NCBI RefSeq assembly: GCF_020515625.1 | Contig: NZ_JAIWPJ010000002.1 | Span: 496,001-560,000, forward strand | DNA: 64,000 nt | Direction: 5' to 3' | From: Natrinema amylolyticum | GTDB taxonomy: Archaea > Halobacteriota > Halobacteria > Halobacteriales > Natrialbaceae | Shown here: one piece after another, positions 37,012-46,488 of the stretch | How positions within the stretch are numbered: the first letter of the stretch is position 1 | Layout of the letters: every line of letters starts with the position of its first letter | Position numbers and translations under genes: made by a program | The notes under the pieces: generated by a model | The model's input: the letters and a program-made list of their open reading frames with translations, nothing else | Database searches by the model: none | Told to the model about the DNA's origin: nothing

Positions 37012-37351
37012 AGGTAGTGAGTGTAACGGTGGTATCCACGCGAGGTAGGACCAGGACGATAAAGGACTTTTTCGGGGCGTCGCGTGACTGTTTATACTGT
37101 TGACCGACTCCCCCCGCACGATTCTCCGGAGGACCCGCTCTCAGTGGAGTATCGCGACCGCCAGCACTCCCGGTGAGTAGCTATTGACCAGCGTACTCTC
37201 GGGGAGATAGTTTCGAGAACACCAGTACTGAGCCCCCGGCCAGAGTCCGATACCGGACCGGATCCATCGAGCGAACAACGTGCCGCGAGCGGGCATCGGG
37301 AGAGCACGCGACTACCGCACGGAACGGCGGCGAAGCCACCGTTCTTCCCGT
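37012..37351. other. Divergent spacer before the glycan locus
   Basis: 340 bases with no convincing gene. On the minus strand CCTTTATCG at about 37056-37064 can serve as TATA element for the Gln-rich protein gene. The plus-strand side leads into the first copy of the shared glycan-locus promoter element at 37352. Confidence 0.5.
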
Positions 37352-37374
37352 TCTAATAACTCCATAGTAATTGG
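37352..37374 (+). promoter_or_regulatory. Glycan-locus promoter element, site 1 (phosphohexomutase)
   Basis: CTA at 37353 followed 11 bases later by ATAGTAA (37364-37370). The gene start at 37397 is 33 bases from the first A of the second box, consistent with a leaderless message. Confidence 0.6.
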
Positions 37375-37396
37375 TTCGCTATCAGATTCTGTCACT

Positions 37397-38734
37397 ATGT
37401 TTGTCACGAACGAGATCAGCAGGACGGGCGGTGCCGACGTCACGGCTGCACGTGCGCTCTCGATCGGACGCGCCATCGCGTCCGACGGCTCCGATCGCGT
37501 CGTCGTCGGGCGCGACGCTCGAGAGAGCGTGCCGATACTGGTCGATGCGGTAATCGCCGGCCTTCGAGAGTGCGGCGCGGACGTTCTCGAGGCCGGCGTC
37601 GCACCGACGCCGACGATCGCGAGAGCGGTCTTACGGACGGACGCGAACGCGGGGATCGCCGTCACGGCGTCTCACGATCCCAAACCGGACGACGGGATCA
37701 AACTCCTGTCGTGGACCGGGAAGGCGTTCAGTCCCGAGCACCGCGATGCGATCGCCGCTCGAGTCGACCGCGACGAGTACGATCTGCAACCCAGAGACGG
37801 CAGGGGCTCGGTCGAGTCGATGGGGGACGCGATCGATCGACACGCGACGGAGCTGGTCGAGGCCGTCTCGATAGCCGATCCGCCGAGCGTCGCCGTCGAC
37901 GTCGGGAACGGCACCGGCGGGATCACGGCACGCGTGCTCTCGGAACTCGGCTGCGACGTGATCACGCTGACCGGGCAGCGAGACTGGGACTTTCCGGGGC
38001 GGCCGAGCGAGCCGATTCGAGAGACGCTCGGAGAGCTCTCGTCGCTCGTCGGAGCGACGGACGCGCGGCTCGGGATCGCTCACGACGGCGACGCCGACCG
38101 GATGCTGGCCGTCGACGAGACGGGGACCGTCGTCCCGAGAGACGTGCTTCTCGCCCTGTTCGCGCGCGAAACTGCGACCGACGGCGACATCGTCGCCGCG
38201 CCGGTCGGGACGAGCATGGCCGTCGACGATGCGCTCGCAGCCGTCGGCGCGACGGTGAGTCGAACGCGGGTCGGCGACACCTTCGTGGCCGACTGTACGA
38301 CGTGGCCGGACGTCGTCTTCGGCGGCGACCCGAGCGGTGCATGGATCTGGCCGGACGAGACGCCGTGTCCCGACGGGCCGCTCGCCGCGTGCAAACTCGT
38401 CGAACTCGTCGCCGATCGCGGACCGCTGTCGTCGCTCGTCGAGGACGTCGAGACGTATCCGATTCGCCGCGCGTCGGTCGCGGTCGAGGAGAAAACCGCC
38501 GTGATGGATCAGGTTCGCGAGTGCGCCCGCGAGCGGTACGACGACGTCGATACGCTCGACGGCGTCTATATCGACGTCGACGACGGATGGATCCTCCTGC
38601 GTGCGAGCGACACCGAACCGGTCGTCCGTCTCACGGCCGAAGCGCGAGACGAATTTCGAGCCGAACGGCTGGAGGCCGACGCCGTCGGGCTCCTCGAGAC
38701 CGCGATCGCGACGGTGTCTGGAATTCGACCGTGA
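37397..38734 (+). CDS. Phosphoglucomutase/phosphomannomutase family protein
   Basis: 445 residues from ATG 37397, which agrees with the promoter; the frame extends upstream to 37280 without conserved content. Alpha-D-phosphohexomutase with four domains: the N-terminal FVTNEISRTGG, VVVGRDARES, the phosphoserine loop TASHDPKPDDGIK (Asp where many enzymes have Asn), the metal loop AHDGDADRM, the sugar loop GGDPSGAWIW, and the C-terminal phosphate site RASDTEPVVRLTAEA. It isomerises glucose/mannose or glucosamine 1- and 6-phosphates, feeding sugar-nucleotide synthesis; the exact sugar cannot be read. It starts the glycan locus. Confidence 0.9.
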   Translation: MFVTNEISRTGGADVTAARALSIGRAIASDGSDRVVVGRDARESVPILVDAVIAGLRECGADVLEAGVAPTPTIARAVLRTDANAGIAVTASHDPKPDDGIKLLSWTGKAFSPEHRDAIAARVDRDEYDLQPRDGRGSVESMGDAIDRHATELVEAVSIADPPSVAVDVGNGTGGITARVLSELGCDVITLTGQRDWDFPGRPSEPIRETLGELSSLVGATDARLGIAHDGDADRMLAVDETGTVVPRDVLLALFARETATDGDIVAAPVGTSMAVDDALAAVGATVSRTRVGDTFVADCTTWPDVVFGGDPSGAWIWPDETPCPDGPLAACKLVELVADRGPLSSLVEDVETYPIRRASVAVEEKTAVMDQVRECARERYDDVDTLDGVYIDVDDGWILLRASDTEPVVRLTAEARDEFRAERLEADAVGLLETAIATVSGIRP

Positions 38735-38866
38735 CCGATGGACTAACGACCCGACCACTCGATTCGACTCGAATCCGAGCAATCAAATCGGTCAGTCCCA
38801 CCGTTTCGGGCCCGCGGATTCGTCGTCCCCGGATCTGTCAAATTGTGGTCTAGAGGGACCAATGAT

Positions 38867-38890
38867 GGCTTTAACGGAGAGATAATGAAG
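38867..38890 (+). promoter_or_regulatory. Glycan-locus promoter element, site 2 (phosphodiesterase)
   Basis: TTA at 38871 and ATAATGA at 38882, 11 bases apart. A GTG at 38921, 39 bases downstream, opens a short leader frame; the main gene begins 122 bases downstream. Confidence 0.55.
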
Positions 38891-38920
38891 TGTTCCGTCT
38901 CCCTCGCTGGCTCTAGATAC

Positions 38921-39007
38921 GTGGTGCAACGAACGACGCCGCTGCCGCGGCACGTCGGCAGCGGTCGAACGGAAACACGAGTTACGAAAGGACAACTACA
39001 ACGATGA
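38921..39007 (+). CDS. Possible 28-residue leader ORF before the phosphodiesterase
   Basis: GTG 38921 opens 28 codons, basic and Arg/Thr-rich (VVQRTTPLPRHVGS...), ending in TGA that overlaps the next ATG as ATGA. The GTG lies at the leaderless distance from promoter site 2. It may couple translation of the phosphodiesterase to a leaderless message. A chance frame is possible. Confidence 0.3.
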   Translation: MVQRTTPLPRHVGSGRTETRVTKGQLQR

Positions 39008-40689
39008 CTCGGACGTTTGGCCGTGACGACGCGACATCGACTGAGAGTACCGAGCGCGAATCGGACGGGCTGGACACGCTCCTCATCGGGATCGATGCGG
39101 GATGTCTACCGGTCTTCGAGCGACTCTTCGAGGAGAACCGGATTCCGACCATCGAGCGGCTCTGTTCGACCGGCGTGACCGCACCGCTCGAGTCACAGAT
39201 TCCGCCGTGGACGCCGAGCGCCTGGCCATCGATCTACACCGGCGTCAACCCCGGCAAACACGGCGTGGTCGGCTTCGTCGGCTACGACGGCTACGACTGG
39301 CACGTGACGAGCAACGACGACGTCCACGAGCATCCGCTGTGGACGCTGTTGGACCGACACGACCGTTCGAGCGTCGTCGTCAACGCACCGGTCACTCACC
39401 CACCGGACGAGTTCGACGGGGCGGTAATACCCGGGTTTCTCGGCCCCGAGGACCCGCCCTGTCACCCCGACGGGCTCCTCGACGACGTCCGCGACGCGAT
39501 CGGGGAGTACCGCGTCTACCCGAACTATACGCGGGACGACGACTCGCTCTCCGATCGCGAGAAGATCGAGGAGTACCGGGAACTCGTCCGGCTGCGCGGC
39601 GAGGCGTTTCGCTACCTCGCCGACGAGTTCGAACCGGATTTCGGCTTCGTCCAGTTCCAGAAGACGGACACGGTCTTTCACGAGTTCAGTGGCGAACGAC
39701 GACACGTCGACAGCGTCTACGAGGCGACCGACGAACAGATCGGAAAGATTCTCGAGGCCTGCGATCCGGACCGCGTCTTCCTGGTGAGCGACCACGGAAT
39801 GGGCGAGTACGAGGGCTACGAGTTCCGGGTCAACGAGTACCTCCGCGACATGGGCTACCTCGAGACGACGACGGGCGGCAAGGGGATGCCGTCGTGGACG
39901 CCGATGCGCAGACGCCTCCGCGAGGGCGAGGAGTACGACACGTGGGAGCCGGGAACGGTCGCACGCGCAGCGTCGGTCGCTGCGCGGTTCGGCGTCACCG
40001 CTCGTCGAATACGAACGGTGCTCGAGCGGGTCGGGCTGGCGGACCTCGCGATCGAGTACGCGCCGAGCGGCGTCTCTCGGACGGCGAACGAACAGGTCGA
40101 CTTCGCCGAATCGGAAGCGTACGTTCGTGCGCGGACCGAACTCGGCGTCCGGATCAATCTCGAGGGACGCGACCCGACGGGCGTCGTTCCGCCCGAGGAG
40201 TACGAGGAGCTCCGCGAGGAACTCATCCGGGCGCTACAGGCCGTCGAGACGCCCGACGGCGAGCCGTTCTTCGAGACGGTCGCGCCCCGCGAGCAGTACT
40301 TCCACGGCGACGAGATCGACGAGACGGTCGACATCGTCACGATTCCCGCCGACTTCGAACACATGCTCTCCGAGCAGTTGGGCGACGGCGACTACTTCGG
40401 TCCGGCCGAACCCTGGAATCACAAGCTCGACGGGGTCTTCGTCGCGGCGGGCGAGGGAATCGACGAGAACGCCGCGCTCGAGCGGGCGCACCTCTTCGAC
40501 GTCGCGCCGACGATCATGGCCGCGATGGGGGTCCCCTACAGCGACCGCATGGACGGCAGCGTCGTTCCAGTCGTCGATTCGGTCGAACCGATGTCCTACC
40601 CGGCGTACGAACAGGGAGACGACGAGATCCGACCGGCGACGGACGAGGACGTCACCGATCGACTGGCCGATCTCGGGTACATGAACTGA
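39004..40689 (+). CDS. Type I phosphodiesterase/nucleotide pyrophosphatase family protein
   Basis: 561 residues, alkaline phosphatase superfamily, no signal peptide. Metal- and nucleophile-site segments: LLIGIDAGCLPVFERL (metal Asp), PPWTPSAWPSIYTGVNPGKHGVVGF (nucleophile Ser/Thr), FVQFQKTDTVFHEF, VFLVSDHGMGEYEGYEFRVN (Asp-His), and PWNHKLDGVFVAAGEGI with the last His. Homologues occur in haloarchaeal and bacterial glycan clusters, where they may act on nucleotide sugars or polyprenyl phosphates. The substrate here is not determined. Confidence 0.88.
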   Translation: MTRTFGRDDATSTESTERESDGLDTLLIGIDAGCLPVFERLFEENRIPTIERLCSTGVTAPLESQIPPWTPSAWPSIYTGVNPGKHGVVGFVGYDGYDWHVTSNDDVHEHPLWTLLDRHDRSSVVVNAPVTHPPDEFDGAVIPGFLGPEDPPCHPDGLLDDVRDAIGEYRVYPNYTRDDDSLSDREKIEEYRELVRLRGEAFRYLADEFEPDFGFVQFQKTDTVFHEFSGERRHVDSVYEATDEQIGKILEACDPDRVFLVSDHGMGEYEGYEFRVNEYLRDMGYLETTTGGKGMPSWTPMRRRLREGEEYDTWEPGTVARAASVAARFGVTARRIRTVLERVGLADLAIEYAPSGVSRTANEQVDFAESEAYVRARTELGVRINLEGRDPTGVVPPEEYEELREELIRALQAVETPDGEPFFETVAPREQYFHGDEIDETVDIVTIPADFEHMLSEQLGDGDYFGPAEPWNHKLDGVFVAAGEGIDENAALERAHLFDVAPTIMAAMGVPYSDRMDGSVVPVVDSVEPMSYPAYEQGDDEIRPATDEDVTDRLADLGYMN

Positions 40690-40733
40690 ACCGTCGAATC
40701 GCGGGGTCCGGTCGGTTCGCGCCGTCGCAACTC

Positions 40734-40757
40734 GCTTATTCGCGCTATAAGTATGGG
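40734..40757 (+). promoter_or_regulatory. Glycan-locus promoter element, site 3 (HTH regulator)
   Basis: GCTTATTCG with TTA at 40736, then ATAAGTA at 40747 (11 bases). The regulator's ATG is 50 bases beyond the second box, slightly further than at other sites. Confidence 0.55.
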
Positions 40758-40796
40758 CCGCCGGTTCCGACGACGGGGTACGACATCGATATCGCA

Positions 40797-41459
40797 ATGG
40801 GATTCATCGCAGCAGTCCACCTCGTCCACGACGAGCTTCCGTTGGCTCCGACGATAGCGCGCTGTTCGGACGTGACGCTCAGGTACGAGTACGGGACGAC
40901 GACCGGCGAGCGGCGCCTGCAGTTCGTGTCGGCCTTCGGCGACGAGCGCGCGGCCCTCGAGGACGCGATGGCCGCCGATCCGACCGTCTCGGACCCGACT
41001 CGGGTCGCGACGTTCGAGAACCGGGCGGTCTATCGCGTCGCCGTCGATAGCGATCTCGAGATCGTTCCCGATCGCTGCGTCGAGTACGGGCTGTTCGTCT
41101 TCACGGTCACGAGCGACGACGGGGGCTGGATCGCACGGATCCACCTCCCCGATCGGGACGCGCTGTCCGCGTTCCGGGCCCACTGTCGCGACCGCGGTAT
41201 CTCGTTCCGCGTGACCCAGCTGTACGACTCGTCGGCGACCGACGATCGAACCTATTCCCTGACCGAACGACAGCACGAGATCCTCATGATGGCGTACTAC
41301 GCCGGCTACTTCGAGGTGCCCCGGCGAGTCACCCAGGACGACCTCGCAGATCGACTCGGTATCTCGGATTCGGCGGTCTCCCAGCGGCTTCGACGCGCCG
41401 TCTCCGAACTGATCGCCGCGACACTCGAGAACGATCGCACGCCCGACGAATACGGCTGA
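40797..41459 (+). CDS. Bat-type helix-turn-helix regulator (HTH_10)
   Basis: 220 residues from ATG 40797. The first 150 residues form the bacterioopsin-activator-type N-terminal beta domain (GFIAAVHLVHDELPLAPTI, RIHLPDRDALSAF). Residues about 155-212 are HTH_10: LTERQHEILMMAYYAGYFEVPRRVTQDDLADRLGISDSAVSQRLRRAVSELI, the standard signature. No PAS or GAF sensor is attached, so it may sense through its N-domain or partners. Its place inside the glycan locus, under the same promoter type, makes it a candidate local regulator. Confidence 0.92.
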   Translation: MGFIAAVHLVHDELPLAPTIARCSDVTLRYEYGTTTGERRLQFVSAFGDERAALEDAMAADPTVSDPTRVATFENRAVYRVAVDSDLEIVPDRCVEYGLFVFTVTSDDGGWIARIHLPDRDALSAFRAHCRDRGISFRVTQLYDSSATDDRTYSLTERQHEILMMAYYAGYFEVPRRVTQDDLADRLGISDSAVSQRLRRAVSELIAATLENDRTPDEYG

Positions 41460-41544
41460 GCCTGACCGACTGACAGTCCCCTATCGGCCGCTCGAATCCC
41501 CCGGTGAGATCGCCGCTCGAGGGACGGGCGATTCCGGGTATGGG

Positions 41545-41567
41545 GCGTTTAACAGGCTGTTAAACGC
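41545..41567. promoter_or_regulatory. 23-base palindrome GCGTTTAACAG-G-CTGTTAAACGC
   Basis: A perfect 11-base inverted repeat with one central base, about 190 bases before the beta-helix gene and 85 bases after the HTH regulator gene. The half-site GTTTAAC also occurs in promoter site 4 at 43471. It could be a repressor or activator operator, or a message-end hairpin for the regulator gene. Confidence 0.5.
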
Positions 41568-41755
41568 GAATCCGGAACCCTGCAAAACCGGCGCTCCCGC
41601 GGCCGAAACGGACGATTGTAATTCGCACAACCGTTCCGTCACTCGGGAACGTGATGGCGCTCTGAGCGCGCCGCTCGGCGATTCGGACTTAAAAGCTTGC
41701 TATCCGAATCCATAGATACTGGACCCCGTCATCACTCACAATGAAGTGAATTTCA

Positions 41756-43405
41756 ATGTCGGAACGAAGTGGTATGCAGCGCTCGAATCGTGACGTTTCT
41801 CGTCGTTCTCGATCGGCTGACGGGCGAGACGGGGGATCATCTCTCGAGGGGGCGACTTCGCAGACGCGATCGCGACGGACGTTCCTGGGAGGGGCCGTGG
41901 CCGCGTGCGCCGCCGGAATCGGACTGAGCTCGACTGCCAGCGCAGCGTCGGAGCCGTACGGGGACTACTACGACGACTACCAAACCGTCGTGGACGTCAC
42001 CGAGGCAGGAGCGGACGACACCGGGACCGAATCGATCACCCCCGTTCTCGAGGACCTCCGCGGTGACGAGACGCTGCTCGTGTTTCCCGAGGGGGAGTAT
42101 TACATGGACGAACAGTTCAGGTTCACGGGTTTCGATAACTTCGGCGTCGTCGGGGAGAACGCGACGCTGATCCCGGCGAACTTCTACGATTTCAACGGGC
42201 CACAGTATCGACTGTTCCGTCTCGGTGTCTCGTACAATCCCGGGGGAACGCTCCGCTTCGAGGGGTTCGACGTCGATCAGACGGCACCCGACACGGGGAT
42301 CAGGACGATCGAGGCCTACGCCGACGATCGACTCGAGGTGCGCGACGTGACGATCAACGGTTACCACGACAGCGGGACGTGGGGTCCGGGGCTGTTCAAC
42401 GTCACCGACCCCGAGGGTCGAGGCATCGTCGAACGGTTCCGAGCACCGGACGGCGGCGCGTGGGTGAACGATACGCCGAACGCGGGCAACCGCTGGCGCG
42501 GCCCGATCGGCATCGAAGCGAACGAGAACGAGGGCACGCTCGAATTCAAGCGCTGCTGGCTCGGTGGCTTTCCGAACAACGGTCTCTACGCGGCGGGCGG
42601 CGACGGGACGGTCATCGTCAACGGGGGTCTCTATCGGAACAGCAACGGGGCGAACGTTCGCGTCGGCGGCCGAGACAGTGAGATTCGGTGGCCGACAGTC
42701 GAAGTCGACTCGACGCGCCCGGAGGACGAATCCCAGCGCGGCATTCGAATCGAGAACGGCCGAAACATCGAAATCTACGGGGCCACCGTCGAGATCACCT
42801 CTCCAAAGCCCACCAGCCACGCGATTTCGGTGATGAACACCTGCGAGAGCGCTCGAATCGAGAACACTCGTCTGGAGCTCGAGGGCGGGGACATCAACCA
42901 CGGAATCGTCCTCTCGCCCGAGTGCGGCGAGGCGACGATCGTCGACACGGAGATCACCCACGAAACCGCGGGCGGCTATCCCCTCTGGATTCGGGACAGC
43001 GACCGCACCGAGCAGGTGCTCGCGGAGCAGCTTACGATTTCGGGACGCGCGGGCGATGCCAGCGGGTTCCGCGACGGCATTCGTTGCGAACGGGACAACT
43101 GTCGGTTCAGTCACGTCGACGTCACGCAGCGCGGACGCGACGGCGCGGATCGAAACGCCATCGTCAACACGGGCGCGGATCTGTCCGTCTACCAGAGCGA
43201 ACTGCGGGCAAGTCAGTATCCGTACATCGACCTCGGATCCGACGTGCTCGTTCGCGACTCGACGCTCGAGTCGTCGGGCGGCCGCGAGGCCGTCTGCCTC
43301 TACCCGTCGTCGACGAACCCGACCTTCAAGAAGAACCGGCTGGTCGACGGGATTCGCGACCTCGGCGCGAGCGGCGTCACGACTTGGGAGAATACGTACG
43401 AGTAG
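41756..43405 (+). CDS. Secreted right-handed beta-helix protein
   Basis: 549 residues (a second Met lies 6 codons in). A long charged lead precedes the Tat signal SRRTFLGGAVAACAAGIGLSSTASA. The mature part begins with a pectate-lyase-like module (TVVDVTEAGADDTGTESITPVLEDL, LLVFPEGEYYMDEQ) and continues with irregular 20-25 residue beta-helix coils (RIENTRLELEGG, VDTEITHETAGGYPLWI, VRDSTLESSGGREAVCL). Such proteins bind or cleave polysaccharides. No clear catalytic Asp/Arg set stands out, so it may be a glycan-binding or surface protein. Neighbours are glycan assembly genes. Confidence 0.85.
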   Translation: MSERSGMQRSNRDVSRRSRSADGRDGGSSLEGATSQTRSRRTFLGGAVAACAAGIGLSSTASAASEPYGDYYDDYQTVVDVTEAGADDTGTESITPVLEDLRGDETLLVFPEGEYYMDEQFRFTGFDNFGVVGENATLIPANFYDFNGPQYRLFRLGVSYNPGGTLRFEGFDVDQTAPDTGIRTIEAYADDRLEVRDVTINGYHDSGTWGPGLFNVTDPEGRGIVERFRAPDGGAWVNDTPNAGNRWRGPIGIEANENEGTLEFKRCWLGGFPNNGLYAAGGDGTVIVNGGLYRNSNGANVRVGGRDSEIRWPTVEVDSTRPEDESQRGIRIENGRNIEIYGATVEITSPKPTSHAISVMNTCESARIENTRLELEGGDINHGIVLSPECGEATIVDTEITHETAGGYPLWIRDSDRTEQVLAEQLTISGRAGDASGFRDGIRCERDNCRFSHVDVTQRGRDGADRNAIVNTGADLSVYQSELRASQYPYIDLGSDVLVRDSTLESSGGREAVCLYPSSTNPTFKKNRLVDGIRDLGASGVTTWENTYE

Positions 43406-43470
43406 TCGGCACCGGACGACCGATATCGGGACGACTCTCGCTGTCTGCACCGCGAATTCGTCGCTCGAGT

Positions 43471-43496
43471 CCGTTTAACGCCCGTATAATAACGCC
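43471..43496 (+). promoter_or_regulatory. Glycan-locus promoter element, site 4 (flippase)
   Basis: CGTTTAACG with TTA at 43475, then ATAATAA at 43486 (11 bases). A GTG at 43522, 36 bases further, opens a leader frame coupled to the flippase. Confidence 0.6.
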
Positions 43497-43521
43497 ACGC
43501 TGTCGCCCCGGTACTGTTACA

Positions 43522-43602
43522 GTGAGTACGTCGGATCGCGACCGATCGTCGGCGAACGGGGCTGTCGATCGTCGGCTCGAACGTTCAAGGGTGAAACCGT
43601 GA
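43522..43602 (+). CDS. Possible 26-residue leader ORF before the flippase
   Basis: GTG 43522 lies 36 bases from ATAATAA of promoter site 4, the leaderless position. The 26 codons are Ser/Arg/Asp-rich (VSTSDRDRSSANGAVDRR...) and end in TGA overlapping the flippase GTG as GTGA. No motif. Its likely role, if real, is translational coupling. Confidence 0.35.
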   Translation: MSTSDRDRSSANGAVDRRLERSRVKP

Positions 43603-45221
43603 ACAGAAGTATCGCGAGCGGCGTCGTCTCGGTCGTCAGTGCGAAAGTCGTCGTTCTCGTCGTCACTGCGCTCTCGACGCCGCTACTCTACCGGTTTCTC
43701 GGCGCATCGGCGTTCGGCGAGTACGCGTTTCTGCTGTCTCTCTTCGCGATTTACATGATCTTCGTCAGTTCCGGGGTCACCGACGGGGTCCGGAAATTCC
43801 TCGCGGAGGACCGCGCCGCGGCGAACTGGAGCGAACACGTCGTCGGCTTCTACTTCCGGCTGGCGGTCCTCCTCTCGGTCCTCGGAGCCTGCCTGCTGGT
43901 CATCGCGACCAGATTCGGGATCGTCGCCCTCGCGTTCGGACCCGAGCTGACGACGTATTTCTACGTCCTCGCCGCGCTCGTGATTTCGGCGCAGTTTCGC
44001 GATTACGCGCGGAAGACGCTCATGGGATTCGGCCTCGAGCGGTACTCGGAACCGCTCAAGGTTCTCGACAAGCTCGGCTTCGTCGCGGTCGCGATTCCGC
44101 TGACTTACGTCGGCCTCGGTGTGATGGGGGCGCTGGCGGGTCACCTGTTCGCGAGCGTCCTCGTCGCCGCGGTCGGGCTCCTCCTCGTCCACCGACGGAT
44201 TCCGCTGTCATGCGCGTTCACTCGCCCGTCGACGCGGTTTCCTCGGAGAGAGATGCTCACGTTCAACTCGATGAGTATCGCGCTGATCTTCCTGCTGATG
44301 TCGCTCTATCACATCGACATCGTGATGCTCCACCGGTTCCGGACGGACGCGGCAGTCGGTAACTATCGAGCGGCGCTGACGCTCGCCGAGTTCCTCTGGT
44401 TCGTTCCGATGGCGATTCAGACGGTCTTCGTTCACTCGACGTCGGAGCTGTGGTCACAGAACCGCTACCGGAAGATTTCGGCGCTCGCCTCGCGGACGAC
44501 GCGTTACACGTTTCTGCTGACGGCCGTGATGGCGGTCGGACTCGCGGCGCTGGCGGACGTCGCCGTTCCGATCTACTTCGGTGCCGAGGCCGAGCCGGCG
44601 ATCACGCCCCTGTTGCTGTTGCTCCCCGGCGCGCTCGGATTCGCCCTCGCGCGACCGATTCTCGCGGTGTCACAGGGAGAAGGGACGCTCCGGTATCCGG
44701 TCGTGGCCACCGGCGGCGCAGCGCTGATCAACCTGGTACTCAACGTCGCCCTTATTCCGCGCTACGGGATGCAGGGTGCGGCCGTCGCGACCAGCATCGG
44801 ATACGGGTCGATGTTCGTCTGCCACTGCTGGAGCGCTCGACTCGTCGGCTTCGATCCGCTCGCGGACGCGCGACTCGGCCGCGCAGTCCTGACGACCGTC
44901 CTCGCGGCCGTTCCGATCGTCGCCCTCTCGACGGCGATCGCGAACCCGTGGCTCGCGCTCGTAGTCGTCCCGCCCGTCGGATTCGCGATCTTCGTCGCGT
45001 TCGCGCTCCTCGTCGGCGCACTGGATCCGGCCGAACCGTTCGAGGTACTGTCAGCGTTTCCGGACCCGATCGGGTCGACCGCGGACGCGATCGCCGGTCG
45101 AATCGCGGCCGGCGGGAGCGACGGTGCGACTCGTAACTGGTTGCAGATCCTCCTGTTCGTCGTCGGACTGTCCCTGCTCGTCTCGGGGCTCGCATTGGGC
45201 GTCCTCGATCCCGGCGTGTGA
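43599..45221 (+). CDS. Polysaccharide flippase (Wzx/MATE-like)
   Basis: 540 residues starting at GTG 43599, 12-14 membrane spans, of the oligosaccharide-flippase superfamily. LLYRFLGASAFGEYAFLLSLFAIYMIFVSSGVTDGVRKF at the N-terminus is typical (compare LGxxxFGxYA). Later come LFLLMSLYHIDIVMLHRF, VGNYRAALTLAEFLWFVPMAIQTVF and NLVLNVALIPRYGMQGAAVATSIGY. It should move lipid-linked glycans across the membrane, as AglR-type proteins are proposed to do in haloarchaeal N-glycosylation. The last 90 residues hold two extra spans and a soluble loop. Confidence 0.88.
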   Translation: MNRSIASGVVSVVSAKVVVLVVTALSTPLLYRFLGASAFGEYAFLLSLFAIYMIFVSSGVTDGVRKFLAEDRAAANWSEHVVGFYFRLAVLLSVLGACLLVIATRFGIVALAFGPELTTYFYVLAALVISAQFRDYARKTLMGFGLERYSEPLKVLDKLGFVAVAIPLTYVGLGVMGALAGHLFASVLVAAVGLLLVHRRIPLSCAFTRPSTRFPRREMLTFNSMSIALIFLLMSLYHIDIVMLHRFRTDAAVGNYRAALTLAEFLWFVPMAIQTVFVHSTSELWSQNRYRKISALASRTTRYTFLLTAVMAVGLAALADVAVPIYFGAEAEPAITPLLLLLPGALGFALARPILAVSQGEGTLRYPVVATGGAALINLVLNVALIPRYGMQGAAVATSIGYGSMFVCHCWSARLVGFDPLADARLGRAVLTTVLAAVPIVALSTAIANPWLALVVVPPVGFAIFVAFALLVGALDPAEPFEVLSAFPDPIGSTADAIAGRIAAGGSDGATRNWLQILLFVVGLSLLVSGLALGVLDPGV

Positions 45222-45429
45222 GGGTCGCTCTCCGACCCGAAACGAATCGAGCGTCGTCGTTTCTCGGAGCGTCGAGGGACGCTCTCTCTCTTCGCAGCCG
45301 TCGCTCGAGCGAGACGAGCCTGTACATCCGAAGATATCGCTACGCGGGCTCTCGTCACGACATCGCTACGCAGGGGAGAATTAGTGGAGTGAATCCGGAC
45401 GGAATCCGGAACGGCTGCGATCCACGACG

Positions 45430-46488
45430 CTATCGCACCTGGGTCTCGAGCGGTTCGCTCTCCGCCATGTCGAACACCATCGCGAGCAGGAGGAACGCGG
45501 TTCCGGCGACGAACAGCAGCAGGCTCGTCGCGCTCCGGACGGCCGGAACGTCCCCGCTCGAGAGCGCGGAAACCAGCGCCGTCCCTCCGCCGAGAACGGC
45601 GGTCGCGGCCGTCGCGGCGCCGAACAGGTAGAGCAGTGCGAGCGGGTGGAAGTCGAGCACGAGGTACTTGGTCTGCAGTCGCCACAGGAAGTTACGCAAC
45701 AACATCTGCGACACCTTCGGAACGTATCGCGAGTACGTGATGCTCGACTCCTCCTCGCCGTAGACTGCCGGCATCGCCACGTCGGCGACGCGCATCCCGC
45801 GGACGTTCAGCTTGACCAGCAGGTCGTTGCAGTAGCCGTAATACTCGTAGAGGGCCGGCACGTCGATCGCCGCGAGCGCGTCGTGCGAGATCGCCGTGTA
45901 CCCGTTCTGGGGATCCATCGTCTTCCAGTAGCCGGACGCGATCTTCGTCAGAAACGTCAGGGTCGCGTTGCCAACGAACCGAAACCGCGGCATGGCGGCT
46001 CGGTACTCCCGGGACAGGAGCCGGTTCCCCTTCGTATAATCGGCCTCGTCCTCCACGATCGGATCGAGGAGCCGCTGCATCTGGGAAAGATCCATCTGGC
46101 CGTCCGCGTCGACGGTGACCGTCGCGTCCACCTCGTCCGCGAGCGCGGCGAGATAGCCGGTCTTGATCGCACCGCCGGCGCCGCGGTTCTCGCGGTGCTC
46201 GATCGGGACGACCCGACCGATGGCGTCGCGGACCGTCGCCCGACTCGTCAGTGCGGACGCACCACCGTCGGCCGCGAGCCGTTCGACGGTCTCGCCGGCA
46301 CGGTCCTCGTTCTCGCTCGCGTCCGCCCGCGCGGCCTCGAGGATCTCGTCCAGGGTGCCGTCCGTCGATCGGTCGTCGATCGCGTAGATCCGATCGACGT
46401 ACGCGGGCATCCCCCGGATCACGTCGCCGACGAACCCTTCCTCGTTGTAGGCGGGTATCACGACGCCGACGCTCGCGCCCCGGTACAT
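45430..46488 (-). CDS. GT2 glycosyltransferase with C-terminal membrane spans (DPM1-like)
   Basis: 352 residues. GVVIPAYNEEGFVGDVI, AIDDRSTDGTLDEI and VTVDADGQMDLSQM (DxD-like Asp) form the GT-A domain; NRGAGGAIKTGY and GYWKTMDPQNGYTAISHDAL are typical of dolichyl-phosphate sugar transferases. An acidic insertion of about 35 residues (ASENEDRAGETVERLAADGG region) splits the usual NTD part. Two membrane spans lie near residues 270-345. It probably transfers a hexose from a nucleotide sugar to dolichol phosphate. The ATG overlaps the stop of the small upstream ORF. Confidence 0.88.
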   Translation of the reverse strand: MYRGASVGVVIPAYNEEGFVGDVIRGMPAYVDRIYAIDDRSTDGTLDEILEAARADASENEDRAGETVERLAADGGASALTSRATVRDAIGRVVPIEHRENRGAGGAIKTGYLAALADEVDATVTVDADGQMDLSQMQRLLDPIVEDEADYTKGNRLLSREYRAAMPRFRFVGNATLTFLTKIASGYWKTMDPQNGYTAISHDALAAIDVPALYEYYGYCNDLLVKLNVRGMRVADVAMPAVYGEEESSITYSRYVPKVSQMLLRNFLWRLQTKYLVLDFHPLALLYLFGAATAATAVLGGGTALVSALSSGDVPAVRSATSLLLFVAGTAFLLLAMVFDMAESEPLETQVR

